Assembly: GCF_042682565.1 (NCBI RefSeq)
Contig: NZ_JBHUIC010000012.1
From: Pistricoccus aurantiacus
GTDB lineage: Bacteria; Pseudomonadota; Gammaproteobacteria; Pseudomonadales; Halomonadaceae
DNA length: 64,000 nucleotides
Direction: 5' to 3' (one strand)
Positions 27,768 to 36,648 of the stretch are shown piece after piece. The notes under the pieces are model-generated. The model was not told the origin of the DNA. It saw only the letters and a program-made list of their open reading frames with translations, and did not search any database. Within the stretch, counting starts at the first letter, position 1, and every line of letters begins with the position of its first letter. The position numbers were made by a program, and so were the translations under genes.

Positions 27768-30212
27768 GTGAGCAAGGGTATGAACAAGACGATGCGGATG
27801 CTGACGTGCTGTCTTTGGGGCCTGACCGCGTTCGGAATGGAAAACGCGCTGGCCCAGACGGGCAGTCTGGATTCCCAGCGAGAAGCCTGGGTCATCATGG
27901 CCCGGGAGGGACAGCGTGACAAGGCCATCGACGGACTGTCGCAGCTATATGCCAGAACCGGTGACCAAGCCGTCCTGGACGATCTGATCGCGCTGCTGAT
28001 TCGCGCGGAGCGCTATGCGGAGGCACTGAACGTCTGTGGCGACTGCACCGCGGCCAGCTATTCCGCCACCAGCCTCGAAGCCTTGGGCCTGGCGGCTCGT
28101 CAAACCGGCAACACACAACAAGCCCAGATATTCTACCGAACCCTCACACAGCGCCAGCCGGATAATCTGCAAGGTTGGCTGGGCCTGGTGCTTGTGGATA
28201 TCGAACAAGGCGCCTACCTCGCGGCGGGTTACACTCTGCAGATCATCAAGCAGCGCTTTGGCGTCAGCGACGACTGGCTACGTACCCGCCTCCGGCTCGC
28301 CAACCAGCGAAACGATGTCATCGACGAGCTCCGCACCCGTGAACGTCTGGTGCGGCGCAATCCCGAAAGCGTGCAGGACATCCAGGCGCTGTATCAGCTG
28401 GCAATGTCCATCGGCGCGCGTAACGCGGCCAAGAATCTGCTGCGCGATCACCCGGAGGCTTTTTCCGCTACCGACCTGCAGTGGCTGAGCTATTACGACG
28501 CGGTGGACAAGATTCGCCTGGCGGACAACACCAACCGACCGCAGCGCGCCAGAGAGGCGCTTCAAGAGCTCGATGCGCTGATCGACACACCGAACATCAA
28601 TGCCGAGCTGCTCAAACGCGCTCAGTACGACAAGGTCGTCGCTCTGGTACTGTTGCGTCGTTTCGCGGAGGCAGAGACTCTCGCGTCTCGACTGGAAGCC
28701 CGCGACGGCGAGCTGCCTGCCTATGTCAAGCGGGCGCGAGCGGATGCGCTCAGCGGTCTGGGCAAGCCGGACCAAGCCATCGAAATTTACCAGGGACTCG
28801 CGGCTTCCCGGCCGCAAGCGAAACGCGATATCAATCAGCCCCTGAATGCTTCCTTGATCTACGCCTATGCGGACGCCCAGCGCTACGACGACGCCCAGGC
28901 GGTGCTGGACGAGTGGCAGGGTCAGGAGCCGGATTCTCGCTGGGACTTCACCGGCGTTACCCGTATCGACAATCCCAACTACGAGCAGACCAGACAGTTT
29001 CAGGTACTGCTGCCCGCCTGGCGCGGCGACGAAGCGAGAGCCTCTCGGCGAATCGATGATCTGCTCGAGCGGGCGCCGGGCAACGCCTCGCTCTGGCAGC
29101 TCAGGGGAGATATCAGCCGCTGGCGAGGCTGGCCGCGTCAGGCGGAAAAAGACTACCGGCACGCGGCGCGTCTGACATCACCGGAAGATCGGCATGCCGC
29201 CGAGGATGGCGTCCTGTTATCCCGACTCGAGCGGGGCCAGTGGCGCGGCACCGTCAAGAACATCGAAAAGCGTTTGCGCGAGGATCCGCCCAGTGTCATG
29301 CGCGATAGCCTGCGTCGCAACCTGAAGGAAGAGCGCGCCGGCGGTCTTGTCGTCACGGCTAGTCGCGGCGACAGCGAAGGCCCGGACGTACAAAGCTCCA
29401 AGGACTGGCGCTACGAGGCTAGGCTCGAGGCACCGCGCAACGACGCCGGCTCGCGCTTTTTCGCCCGCCGTATCGGCCTGTACGGCGAATACGAAGGGGA
29501 CGATCTTTACGCCGCCTACACCAGCGCCGGTTATGAATTCAATCTCTATCCCGCGACTCTTTCTCTCGAGGCGGGCAACGGCAATCAGCTCAACGACGAT
29601 CCGCTGCTGTGGGGCAATCTGACCTACGATTTTTCCGATCACTGGAGCGCGGAACTCGGCGTCGAGATCAACTCCGCGGAAACACCGCTGCGTGCCCTGC
29701 GCGATGGGGTCAACGCGGACCTGTATCGATTGGAAGCCAGCTACCGCCGGGATGAAGCCGGCACGGGTTCCCTGGGACTGGCGCTGATGGATCTCGATGA
29801 TGGCAACCTGCGGCGCGCCATTCAGGGCAACTGGTCGGAAGAGCTCTACCACTGGGACAGGTGGCAGGTCATCGGTGAGCTTTCCGCCGGCGCTTCCCGC
29901 AACGATACCGTCGAGGCCAGCTATTTCAACCCCGAGCGCGATACCAGCGTGAACGGCCGTGTGGAAACCGCCTACAGCCTGCCGCTGGGTTACCGCAAGA
30001 CCTTTACTCAAACGCTGACCCTGGGCGCCGGTCATTATTGGCAGAAAAACTTCGGTAACGACGACACCTGGGAAATCGGCTACGGCCACCGCTGGGCCCT
30101 GGCCCCGGATCTGACCCTGGAGTATGGCGTGACTCGTCAGCGCGCTGTCTACGACGGCGATCCGGAATACGACAACAGCATCAGCGCCGGTCTTGAATGG
30201 AGATTTTTATGA
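27768..30212 (+). CDS. pgaA: PNAG outer-membrane export porin PgaA
   Basis: 814 aa from a GTG start at 27768 (AAGGA 7 bases upstream); E. coli PgaA is 807 aa. The signal peptide ends ALA before QTGS. The N-terminal two thirds are helical TPR-like repeats in the periplasm; the C-terminal ~300 residues from about 540 are alternating beta strands ending in the aromatic LEWRFL, an outer-membrane barrel terminus. It exports poly-beta-1,6-N-acetylglucosamine. The frame is open for 28 codons further upstream, but that would hide the signal. Overlaps pgaB by 4 bases. Confidence 0.93.
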   Translation: MSKGMNKTMRMLTCCLWGLTAFGMENALAQTGSLDSQREAWVIMAREGQRDKAIDGLSQLYARTGDQAVLDDLIALLIRAERYAEALNVCGDCTAASYSATSLEALGLAARQTGNTQQAQIFYRTLTQRQPDNLQGWLGLVLVDIEQGAYLAAGYTLQIIKQRFGVSDDWLRTRLRLANQRNDVIDELRTRERLVRRNPESVQDIQALYQLAMSIGARNAAKNLLRDHPEAFSATDLQWLSYYDAVDKIRLADNTNRPQRAREALQELDALIDTPNINAELLKRAQYDKVVALVLLRRFAEAETLASRLEARDGELPAYVKRARADALSGLGKPDQAIEIYQGLAASRPQAKRDINQPLNASLIYAYADAQRYDDAQAVLDEWQGQEPDSRWDFTGVTRIDNPNYEQTRQFQVLLPAWRGDEARASRRIDDLLERAPGNASLWQLRGDISRWRGWPRQAEKDYRHAARLTSPEDRHAAEDGVLLSRLERGQWRGTVKNIEKRLREDPPSVMRDSLRRNLKEERAGGLVVTASRGDSEGPDVQSSKDWRYEARLEAPRNDAGSRFFARRIGLYGEYEGDDLYAAYTSAGYEFNLYPATLSLEAGNGNQLNDDPLLWGNLTYDFSDHWSAELGVEINSAETPLRALRDGVNADLYRLEASYRRDEAGTGSLGLALMDLDDGNLRRAIQGNWSEELYHWDRWQVIGELSAGASRNDTVEASYFNPERDTSVNGRVETAYSLPLGYRKTFTQTLTLGAGHYWQKNFGNDDTWEIGYGHRWALAPDLTLEYGVTRQRAVYDGDPEYDNSISAGLEWRFL

Positions 30213-32173
30213 GCAAATGGATTGCCACGCTATTGGCATTGACCTTGGCACTCCCTGCGCTTGCCGCCAACGAAGCCGGAACGTACAGCATCCTCAGCTA
30301 TCACGATGTGATCGACCTGACGCAAACCCCGGATCAGAAGGTTTATCCTCAGACAATCACCCGTGATCGCCTGGTGGAACAGTTCAACATGATCGACGAA
30401 CTGGGCTATCAGCCGATCAGCTTCCAGCAGATTCTCGATGCCCGGGCGGGCAAGCAGCCACTGCCGGAAAAAGCCGTATTGCTGACCTTCGATGATGGCT
30501 ACCGCAGCGTCTACGACATCATTTTCCCGCTGCTCAAGCTCTATGATTTTCCGGCGGTGATCGCCCCGGTAGGCAGTTGGATGGCGGTGCCGCCGGGAGG
30601 CAAGGTGCTCTATGGCGACGTTTATCTGCCTCGCGAGCGCTTCATGACCTGGGAGCAGCTGCGGGAGCTTCAGGACTCCCCGCTGATCGAGGTGGCCTCT
30701 CATAGCTACGACCTGCATCACGGCGTTGTCGGCAATCCCTTCGGCAATCAGCTGCCGGCGGCGGTCTCTCCCAAGTGGTCCCCGGGCAACTTCAACGGCA
30801 TGGCCGGCTATGAAAGTCCACAAGAGTACGAAGCCCGAGTGGGTAACGACCTGAAGCGTGCCAGCGCTCAGCTCAAGGAAAAGCTGGGCCAGGCGCCGCG
30901 GATCCTGTTCTGGCCTTACGGCGCCTATAGTCAGGCGGCGATCGATCTCTCCGCCCAGGCGGGTATGCCGTATACCTTCAGCCTGCTGGCGCATATCAAC
31001 AAGCTGAATGACGATACCGGCGAACTGGGGCGTTTCCTGATCGATCAGGAAACGTCACTGGAAACCTTCGAGGAATATCTTTCCGGCGACACCTGGGAGC
31101 GCAAGACCAAGCGGGTGGTACATGTGGATCTCGACTATGTCTACGATCCGGATCCGCAGCAGCAGAGCCGCAACCTGGACTTGTTGCTGGATCGCATCAA
31201 GCGTCAGGGCATCAGCACTGTCTATCTGCAGGCCTACGCGGACGCGGATGGAGACGGGGTGGCCGAGGCCATGTATTTCCCCAATCGGCACATGCCGATG
31301 AAGGAAGACCTGTTCAACCGCGTCGCCTGGCAGCTCAAGAAGCGTTCCTTGGTGGAGGTCTACGCCTGGATGCCGGTACTGGCCTTCGACATGGGCGACG
31401 GCCAGGAGTACGTCAGCGACGTGCGTAGCGGCGAACCCAATCCCGAACACTATCGACGCCTGTCCCCCTATTCGGAACGCAATCGCGAGATGATCGGCGA
31501 TATCTACGAAGACCTCGGCCTCTACGGCAAGTTCGACGGCCTGCTGTTTCACGACGACGCCTTCCTGAGCGATTTCGAGGATGCCGGCGAGTCCGCCAGC
31601 GACTGGTATCGTCAGCAGTGGGATCTGCCCGGCGACGTCGAGCAGATTCGTCAGGACGACGCCCTGATGTCCCGTTGGAGCGAGCAAAAGACTCGGTTCC
31701 TGATCGACTTCACGCATCAGCTTGCGGAGCGCGCCAACTACTACCGACTGGTGGATAACAACAAGCTCAAGACCGCGCGGAATATCTATGCCAGGCTGGT
31801 CATGCAGCCGGAAAGCGAACGCTGGTTCGCTCAGGATCTCGAGGCCTTCGGCCAGGCTTACGACTACACCGCCGTAATGGCCATGCCCTACATGGAAGGC
31901 GCGGAAGATCCGGACGCCTGGCTGAAAGAGCTCGCCGAAAAGTCCCTGGAACAGGTGCCGGCGAACAAGCTGATCTTCGAACTGCAGGCTTCGGACTGGC
32001 GCGATCAGACCCCGGTTTCCAGCGAGACCCTCGCCCACTGGATGGATGTGATTCATGACGCGGGTATCGATAGCTACGGCTACTACCCGGACGACTTCAT
32101 CAACGGCCACCCGGATACCTCGGTGCTGCGGCCCAGTTTCTCGTTGAGCGCTCGACTGGGAGCGGCACAATGA
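30209..32173 (+). CDS. pgaB: PNAG N-deacetylase PgaB
   Basis: 654 aa (E. coli 672). Polysaccharide deacetylase domain with TFDDGY (zinc Asp96) and the His pair in ASHSYDLHH (His165, His170), matching the metal ligands of E. coli PgaB; the C-terminal ~370 residues from about 300 are the glycoside-hydrolase-like domain (VVHVDLDYVYD, YPDDF). It partly deacetylates PNAG in the periplasm before export. The N-terminus MSKWIATLLALTLALPALA is a plain Sec signal without a lipobox Cys, unlike the E. coli lipoprotein. Start overlaps the pgaA stop (ATGA). Confidence 0.95.
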   Translation: MSKWIATLLALTLALPALAANEAGTYSILSYHDVIDLTQTPDQKVYPQTITRDRLVEQFNMIDELGYQPISFQQILDARAGKQPLPEKAVLLTFDDGYRSVYDIIFPLLKLYDFPAVIAPVGSWMAVPPGGKVLYGDVYLPRERFMTWEQLRELQDSPLIEVASHSYDLHHGVVGNPFGNQLPAAVSPKWSPGNFNGMAGYESPQEYEARVGNDLKRASAQLKEKLGQAPRILFWPYGAYSQAAIDLSAQAGMPYTFSLLAHINKLNDDTGELGRFLIDQETSLETFEEYLSGDTWERKTKRVVHVDLDYVYDPDPQQQSRNLDLLLDRIKRQGISTVYLQAYADADGDGVAEAMYFPNRHMPMKEDLFNRVAWQLKKRSLVEVYAWMPVLAFDMGDGQEYVSDVRSGEPNPEHYRRLSPYSERNREMIGDIYEDLGLYGKFDGLLFHDDAFLSDFEDAGESASDWYRQQWDLPGDVEQIRQDDALMSRWSEQKTRFLIDFTHQLAERANYYRLVDNNKLKTARNIYARLVMQPESERWFAQDLEAFGQAYDYTAVMAMPYMEGAEDPDAWLKELAEKSLEQVPANKLIFELQASDWRDQTPVSSETLAHWMDVIHDAGIDSYGYYPDDFINGHPDTSVLRPSFSLSARLGAAQ

Positions 32174-33423
32174 GCCTGACCCAAGCCTTCTTTCTTTTCA
32201 TCATTGCCTATCCCGGCGTCATGGCAACGGTGTGGATGAGCGGCGGTCTTTACTACTTCTTTCACTGGGAGCGCAAGCAGCAACGCCAGACCGACTGCGC
32301 CACGAACCCCAACGCGCCCAGGGTCACGGTGCTGGTGCCCTGTCACAACGAAGGGCAGAACATCAAGGAAACCATCGGTCACCTTTCCCGGCAGCACTAC
32401 CTCAACCTGGAGATCATCGCCATCAACGACGGCAGTCGCGACAATACCGGCGCACTGCTCGATGAAATGATGAAGCAGTACTCGAATCTCAAGGTGCTGC
32501 ATCAGGAAAACCAGGGCAAGGCCAGCGCCATGAATCACGGGCTGGCGGAGGCCACCGGGGATATCATCGTGGGCATCGACGGCGACTCGGTGCTCGACTA
32601 CGAGGCGGTAAGCTGGATGGTCGAGCACTTTCTCATCGGCCCGCGTGTCGGTGGCGTGACCGGCAATCCGCGAGTACGAACCCGCTCCACCGCCGTGGGC
32701 AAGATTCAGACCGGCGAATTTTCCTCGATCATCGGGCTGATCAAGCGAGCCCAGCGGGTCTACGGCATGGTGTTCACCGTTTCCGGGGTGATCTGCGCCT
32801 TTCGCAAGCAGGCACTCCTGCAGGTCGGAGGCTGGAGCACCGACATGATCACCGAGGATATCGATGTCAGCTGGAAGCTGCAGCTGAGCGGCTGGCAGAT
32901 TCGTTACGAACCTCATGCCCTGTGTTGGGTGTTGATGCCGGAAACCCTGCGTGGTCTGTTCAAGCAGCGTCTGCGCTGGGCCCAGGGCGGCGCCGAAGCC
33001 TTTCTGCGTTACTTCCCCTTGGCGATACGCTGGCGAAACCGGCGTTTCTGGCTGCTGCTGCTGGAATACATTCTCAGCAGCTTCTGGTGCTACTCGCTAT
33101 GCGTGCTGGCGATATTCGGCGTTATCCAGTGGGCGCTGAACGACATCGCCCTGCACAGCGTAACGACGATCATCCTCTGGTCGAGCAGCTGGTTGATTCC
33201 TATCTGTCTGCTGCAATTCGCCGTGAGCTTCTTTCTCGACAAGCGCTACGACCAGGACATGGGCAAACACTTTTTCTGGAGTATCTGGTATCCGTTTTTC
33301 TACTGGATGCTCAACCTGCTGACAACGGTCATTGCCATTCCCAAGGCGGTTACCCGCCGTCGTGGCCAACTGGCCATCTGGCATAGCCCGGATAGAGGAG
33401 AAACATTCCGTGGACACTCATAG
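32170..33423 (+). CDS. pgaC: PNAG synthase, family 2 glycosyltransferase PgaC
   Basis: 417 aa. One N-terminal membrane segment, a GT2 domain with VLVPCHNEGQNI, INDGSRDNTG, GIDGDSVLD, TEDID and the processive QxxRW-type QRLRWAQGG, then three or four C-terminal membrane segments. It polymerises UDP-GlcNAc into PNAG at the inner membrane; in E. coli it is activated with PgaD by c-di-GMP. Overlaps pgaB by 4 bases and pgaD by 14. Confidence 0.96.
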   Translation: MSLTQAFFLFIIAYPGVMATVWMSGGLYYFFHWERKQQRQTDCATNPNAPRVTVLVPCHNEGQNIKETIGHLSRQHYLNLEIIAINDGSRDNTGALLDEMMKQYSNLKVLHQENQGKASAMNHGLAEATGDIIVGIDGDSVLDYEAVSWMVEHFLIGPRVGGVTGNPRVRTRSTAVGKIQTGEFSSIIGLIKRAQRVYGMVFTVSGVICAFRKQALLQVGGWSTDMITEDIDVSWKLQLSGWQIRYEPHALCWVLMPETLRGLFKQRLRWAQGGAEAFLRYFPLAIRWRNRRFWLLLLEYILSSFWCYSLCVLAIFGVIQWALNDIALHSVTTIILWSSSWLIPICLLQFAVSFFLDKRYDQDMGKHFFWSIWYPFFYWMLNLLTTVIAIPKAVTRRRGQLAIWHSPDRGETFRGHS

Positions 33424-33916
33424 CCTAGCAAGCGACCTTGATTCGCTTGATCATTCGTCGTTACCCGACCCGAACGCCGAGCAGCGGGAAAAACTGCCCT
33501 ACATGATCATCAACCAACCCAGGCGCGCCGGCATCGGATACTGGGTGCGCGATATCGGCTTGATCATCGTCACCCTGTGTCTCTGGTGCCTGCCCTTTCT
33601 ACAGGCGTACCTGTTGGTCACCAGCGCCGGTATCGCCGTGCAGCAGTATGTGACGACGGCGCTCATGCTGCTTGCCATCGATTTCGCGATCATTTTCCTG
33701 GTCATTCATCTCTGGGCGAGCTACGAGCGCATGCGGGCCAACTGGCACCGCTCCGCCGCGGACAACCGCTCCACCCGGGCGCTGCCTCACCTCGCGCCAG
33801 ACCCGGTGTTCTGGCACGGCAAATGGCAGGAAAAGTGGAATTCGCAGCTGCAGGTGCAAATGTACAAGGTACAGATGGGCAAGAATCTGCAGGACGAGAG
33901 CCAGCGTATTCACTGA
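33410..33916 (+). CDS. pgaD: PNAG biosynthesis accessory protein PgaD
   Basis: 168 aa from a GTG at 33410 (AGGAG 9 bases upstream, inside the end of pgaC). Contains YMIINQPRR near the start, a family signature, and two membrane segments (about residues 46-66 and 74-96) followed by a soluble tail, slightly longer than E. coli PgaD (137 aa). It forms the c-di-GMP-responsive synthase complex with PgaC. Last gene of the operon. Confidence 0.88.
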   Translation: MDTHSLASDLDSLDHSSLPDPNAEQREKLPYMIINQPRRAGIGYWVRDIGLIIVTLCLWCLPFLQAYLLVTSAGIAVQQYVTTALMLLAIDFAIIFLVIHLWASYERMRANWHRSAADNRSTRALPHLAPDPVFWHGKWQEKWNSQLQVQMYKVQMGKNLQDESQRIH

Positions 33917-33956
33917 ACGTCTTTTTCCTGAATACTATTCTTCACGTCGAGACGAT

Positions 33957-33985
33957 AAAGCCAGGAGCATTGCTCCTGGCTTTGC
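33957..33985. terminator. Terminator between pgaD and the DUF3618 gene
   Basis: AAAGCCAGGAGC (33957-33968) pairs perfectly with GCTCCTGGCTTT (33972-33983) over a three-base loop. A/T flanks on both sides allow it to end both convergent units. Confidence 0.88.
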
Positions 33986-34010
33986 TTTGCTATCCATCAG
34001 GCTGACACAA

Positions 34011-35090
34011 TCAAGAACGACGTGTCGGCGTCCCCGGTGTAGATGATGTGCCCGGCGTGGAGGCGCCCGGCGTGGATACGCCAGCAGTGGGCGTCTGGCT
34101 TCGCGAGGCATCGCTGGAAGACGCATCCTCGGTCTCGGCCCTGGCCTCCTGGGTTTTTTCATGCACCTTGGCCTGGGCATGATCCGCCGCCTGCTGCCCG
34201 GTTTCCGCCGCCTTGTCCATCGCCTTGTCCCGGTACTCACCCATGTAGTCGTCTTCAAGACGCGTCGAGGGAAACAGACTACCCAAGGCAGCCCCGAGAG
34301 CAATACCCAGCGCGCCGGCGACCAAGGGGTTTTCCTGAATAAAGCGCGATGTCTGCGCCCCCGCGGATTGCGCGCCGTGAGACACGCTCTGTACCGCTGA
34401 CTGAGACCCGCTGGCAACGCCGCTTGCGGTATTCTGTGCACCTTGTCTCATACGTTGTGCTCCCTGTTTAACGCTATCGCCCATGCTCTGCGCCGTTCCC
34501 TTGACACTTTCGCTTACGCCCTGCGCCTTGCTCCTGGCGCTGTCACCCAACTGCTGGGCTTTTTCCTTTGCCGCTCCGGTCCTGCTCTGGCCCGCGCCAT
34601 GAGACCCCGTGGATACGCTACCGGCACTTCCATAGCCATGACTGACCTGGTCTGAGCTGGTTCCGGTATCGGTACGAACCCCCGGCTCCCCTGGCGGCAC
34701 TGCACCGGTGGACGAACCCGATCCCGCCGAGGTCGTGCTATCCGTAACATGGCTACCACGCGAGCGGTGCGGATCCAGTCCCGGGCTCTGTCGCGTCGCC
34801 ACGGACTCCCCCACGTGATCCGCCGGATCGCGCTGGGACATGATCAGCCATCCCAACCCCACGCCGGTCACCAGCACCGGCAGCGGATTGTTCTTGACCG
34901 TGACCCCCAGCTTGTTGAAAAAGGTGTGGGCGCCACCGCCGCGCAGATATTCGTAGGTCTCGTTCATCAGACGCTGCGGCGAGAACTTTTCTTCGAGTTC
35001 GTTCAGCGTGTTGTCCAGTTGAGAGCGGGTACGCTGAATATCCGATTCGATCTCCTCGGGATTACGCTGTTCGTTCTTGTCATCGCTCAT
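34011..35090 (-). CDS. DUF3618 protein with long low-complexity tail
   Basis: 359 aa. Residues 1-90 form a DUF3618 region: EEIESDIQRTRSQLDNTLNELEEK-type coiled coil, then a hydrophobic segment NPLPVLVTGVGLGWLIM. The rest is Ser, Gly, Thr, Ala and Gln rich with helical lysine-containing repeats (KEKAQQLGDSARSKAQ, VKGTAQSMGDSVKQ), a second hydrophobic stretch NPLVAGALGIALGAALG and a Thr/Pro tail STPGTSSTPGTPTRRS. It looks like an envelope stress protein related in style to the ElaB/YqjD group. Overlaps the upstream gene by 4 bases (ATGA). Confidence 0.8.
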   Translation of the reverse strand: MSDDKNEQRNPEEIESDIQRTRSQLDNTLNELEEKFSPQRLMNETYEYLRGGGAHTFFNKLGVTVKNNPLPVLVTGVGLGWLIMSQRDPADHVGESVATRQSPGLDPHRSRGSHVTDSTTSAGSGSSTGAVPPGEPGVRTDTGTSSDQVSHGYGSAGSVSTGSHGAGQSRTGAAKEKAQQLGDSARSKAQGVSESVKGTAQSMGDSVKQGAQRMRQGAQNTASGVASGSQSAVQSVSHGAQSAGAQTSRFIQENPLVAGALGIALGAALGSLFPSTRLEDDYMGEYRDKAMDKAAETGQQAADHAQAKVHEKTQEARAETEDASSSDASRSQTPTAGVSTPGASTPGTSSTPGTPTRRS

Positions 35091-35524
35091 TTCAGCGCCT
35101 CCTTGGTATTCCGCTCATGTTTCTGGGCAAGCTGCTTGTCGCTTTTCAGGCTGGAAAGGGTGCGCTGGGGCGCCAGGTTCTGGGCCTTGAGCTTCTTGCG
35201 ACCGCTTTGCAGCATGATGAAACCGACGACAACCACGATGACGCCTACGATAAGCGCTGAAAGCCACGGGGTCGTATCCGGGGGTAGTACCGTATTCAAG
35301 CCGAATACCGCCGCCGCCAGCAGTACGAGAAAGCCAGCGAACAGCACGGCGCCCGCTATCGCAACGGAAGTCGCCCCTGATGTGGTCTGCGAAATCTTTT
35401 CCGAGACCTCAGCCTTGGCCAGCTCGATTTCCTGACGAACCAAAGAGGTCAGCTCGTTTGTCAGATCGGATAGCAGGCCGGTAAAGGTAGAACGATCTTT
35501 ATTAGGCGTGTTTTCTGAATCCAT
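35087..35524 (-). CDS. Phage holin superfamily III / YqjE-like membrane protein
   Basis: 145 aa. A helical N-terminal part (LVRQEIELAKAEVSEK) is followed by two membrane segments (about residues 56-78 and 84-106) and a basic tail. This is the layout of the DUF1469/PF07332 'holin-X' family, found in inner-membrane stress operons such as E. coli yqjCDE, so it is not evidence of a prophage. The start at 35524 has GGAG upstream; the frame continues 11 codons earlier. Confidence 0.8.
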   Translation of the reverse strand: MDSENTPNKDRSTFTGLLSDLTNELTSLVRQEIELAKAEVSEKISQTTSGATSVAIAGAVLFAGFLVLLAAAVFGLNTVLPPDTTPWLSALIVGVIVVVVGFIMLQSGRKKLKAQNLAPQRTLSSLKSDKQLAQKHERNTKEALK

Positions 35525-35613
35525 GAACCTGATCTCCATTTCGCGTGATAGCGTCATCGACCCACTGTCTGGAACGCCAGCGAGCCACTCGGGATGCCGA
35601 ATATGACTGTCGA

Positions 35614-36351
35614 TCAGTACGGATGGGATCCTCCCGTGCCACCCTGCGGATGATCATCGTGACGCTGAGAGCTTTTCAGAAAGCGTGAGAGCAAAAAGCC
35701 CACGGCAATAGCGCCGCCCATGAGCGCGGCGGGACGCTGACGACCATAGCGCTGAACATCGCCCAGCAAATCCTGCAGGTTCTTTTCCCTCAACCGACGG
35801 GACAGCGCATCGGTGCCTCTCGCCAGATCATTGGCATAGCGAGAAAAGTACGCTTGGTCCTGGTTCTTGAACTCATCCGCCATTTTATGGAAGACGTTGG
35901 CGACTTTTTCCGTTTCCTGGGCCGCCGCGCCGGTCTGACGATTGAAGGTGCTTTCCGCCTGCTGACGAGCCGCGTCCTGCACCTCGCCTGCCGTTTGCTG
36001 CGCCTTGTGCTTCACGTCATCCTTGGCATGTTCCGTCTGGGGTTTGCCTGCCGCTCCCGCAGTGCCAGAAGCGCTTCCAACGGAACCGCTTCCAGTGGTG
36101 CCAGCCGCTGGTGGCGTGGTCGCGCCGGAACTTGCCCGATCTGGATTGACCCGGTCTGGATTGACCCGGTCTGGATTGACCCGGTCTGGATTGACCCGGT
36201 CTGGATTGACCCGGTCTGGATTGACCCGGTCTGGATTGACCCGGTCTGGATTGACCCGGTCTGGATTGACCCGGTCTGGATTGACCCGGTCTGGATTGAC
36301 CCGGTCTGGATTGACCCGGTCTGGACTGACTCGCTTATCTGGATCCACCAT
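35614..36351 (-). CDS. Stress-coat protein with N-terminal PDRVN tandem repeats
   Basis: 245 aa with an excellent SD (GGAGGTGAT). Residues 9-73 are 13 pentapeptides: one SPDRV, eleven NPDRV and one NPDRA. A Gly/Ala/Ser/Thr-rich linker follows to about 110, then a charged helical domain (VKHKAQQTAGEVQDAARQQ, VANVFHKMADEFKNQDQAYF) and a hydrophobic segment AALMGGAIAVGFLLSRFL (about 210-227) near the C-terminus. I do not recognise the repeat. The C-terminal half resembles the membrane-anchored coiled-coil proteins of yqj-type operons. First of three genes on this strand. Confidence 0.8.
   Translation of the reverse strand: MVDPDKRVSPDRVNPDRVNPDRVNPDRVNPDRVNPDRVNPDRVNPDRVNPDRVNPDRVNPDRVNPDRVNPDRASSGATTPPAAGTTGSGSVGSASGTAGAAGKPQTEHAKDDVKHKAQQTAGEVQDAARQQAESTFNRQTGAAAQETEKVANVFHKMADEFKNQDQAYFSRYANDLARGTDALSRRLREKNLQDLLGDVQRYGRQRPAALMGGAIAVGFLLSRFLKSSQRHDDHPQGGTGGSHPY
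36136..36330. repeat. 15-bp tandem repeat, 13 units
   Basis: The unit GGTCTGGATTGACCC (plus strand) is repeated in frame; the ten-base core CTGGATTGAC occurs 12 times at exact 15-base spacing from 36141 to 36315, with a one-base variant at 36321. Most units are identical at DNA level, which points to recent slippage or gene-conversion homogenisation. The copy number probably varies between strains. Confidence 0.97.
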
Positions 36352-36648
36352 GTATCACCTCCATGCTTCATGGTTTGCATAAATTGAAAAGTATCGGAGA
36401 CAACGGTCTCTTGAAAGAAAACACCACTTGAGCGTTTTTCAACCGCGGAGACTTTTCAACATGCGCCGTTTTTTATTGCTTCCAGCAACTTAATGTAGAC
36501 CTCTATCAGCCCTCAAGAGTGTAAAAAAATGTATGTTCGGCAACCTGTTTAAAGCGACAAATCAACGCCATCGCCAAAAAGAAACTTAGGTTAACAAGTC
36601 GCCGTTCAGGACAAATGATTCTTGAAAAATAACGATGGCCAATTCGAT
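36352..36648. promoter_or_regulatory. Intergenic region upstream of the repeat-protein operon
   Basis: Nearly 300 AT-rich bases with no supported gene. A short dyad GAGAC-AACG-GTCTC at 36397-36410 lies 46 bases upstream of the operon start and may be an operator or hairpin. The left part carries the promoter of the minus-strand operon; the right part is the 3' flank of the dGTPase-like gene, where no clear terminator was seen. Confidence 0.4.

Noticed and set aside
35087..35524. Prophage lysis gene, from the holin-family resemblance
   Set aside because: No other phage genes are nearby; the family is common in membrane stress operons and the neighbours fit that.
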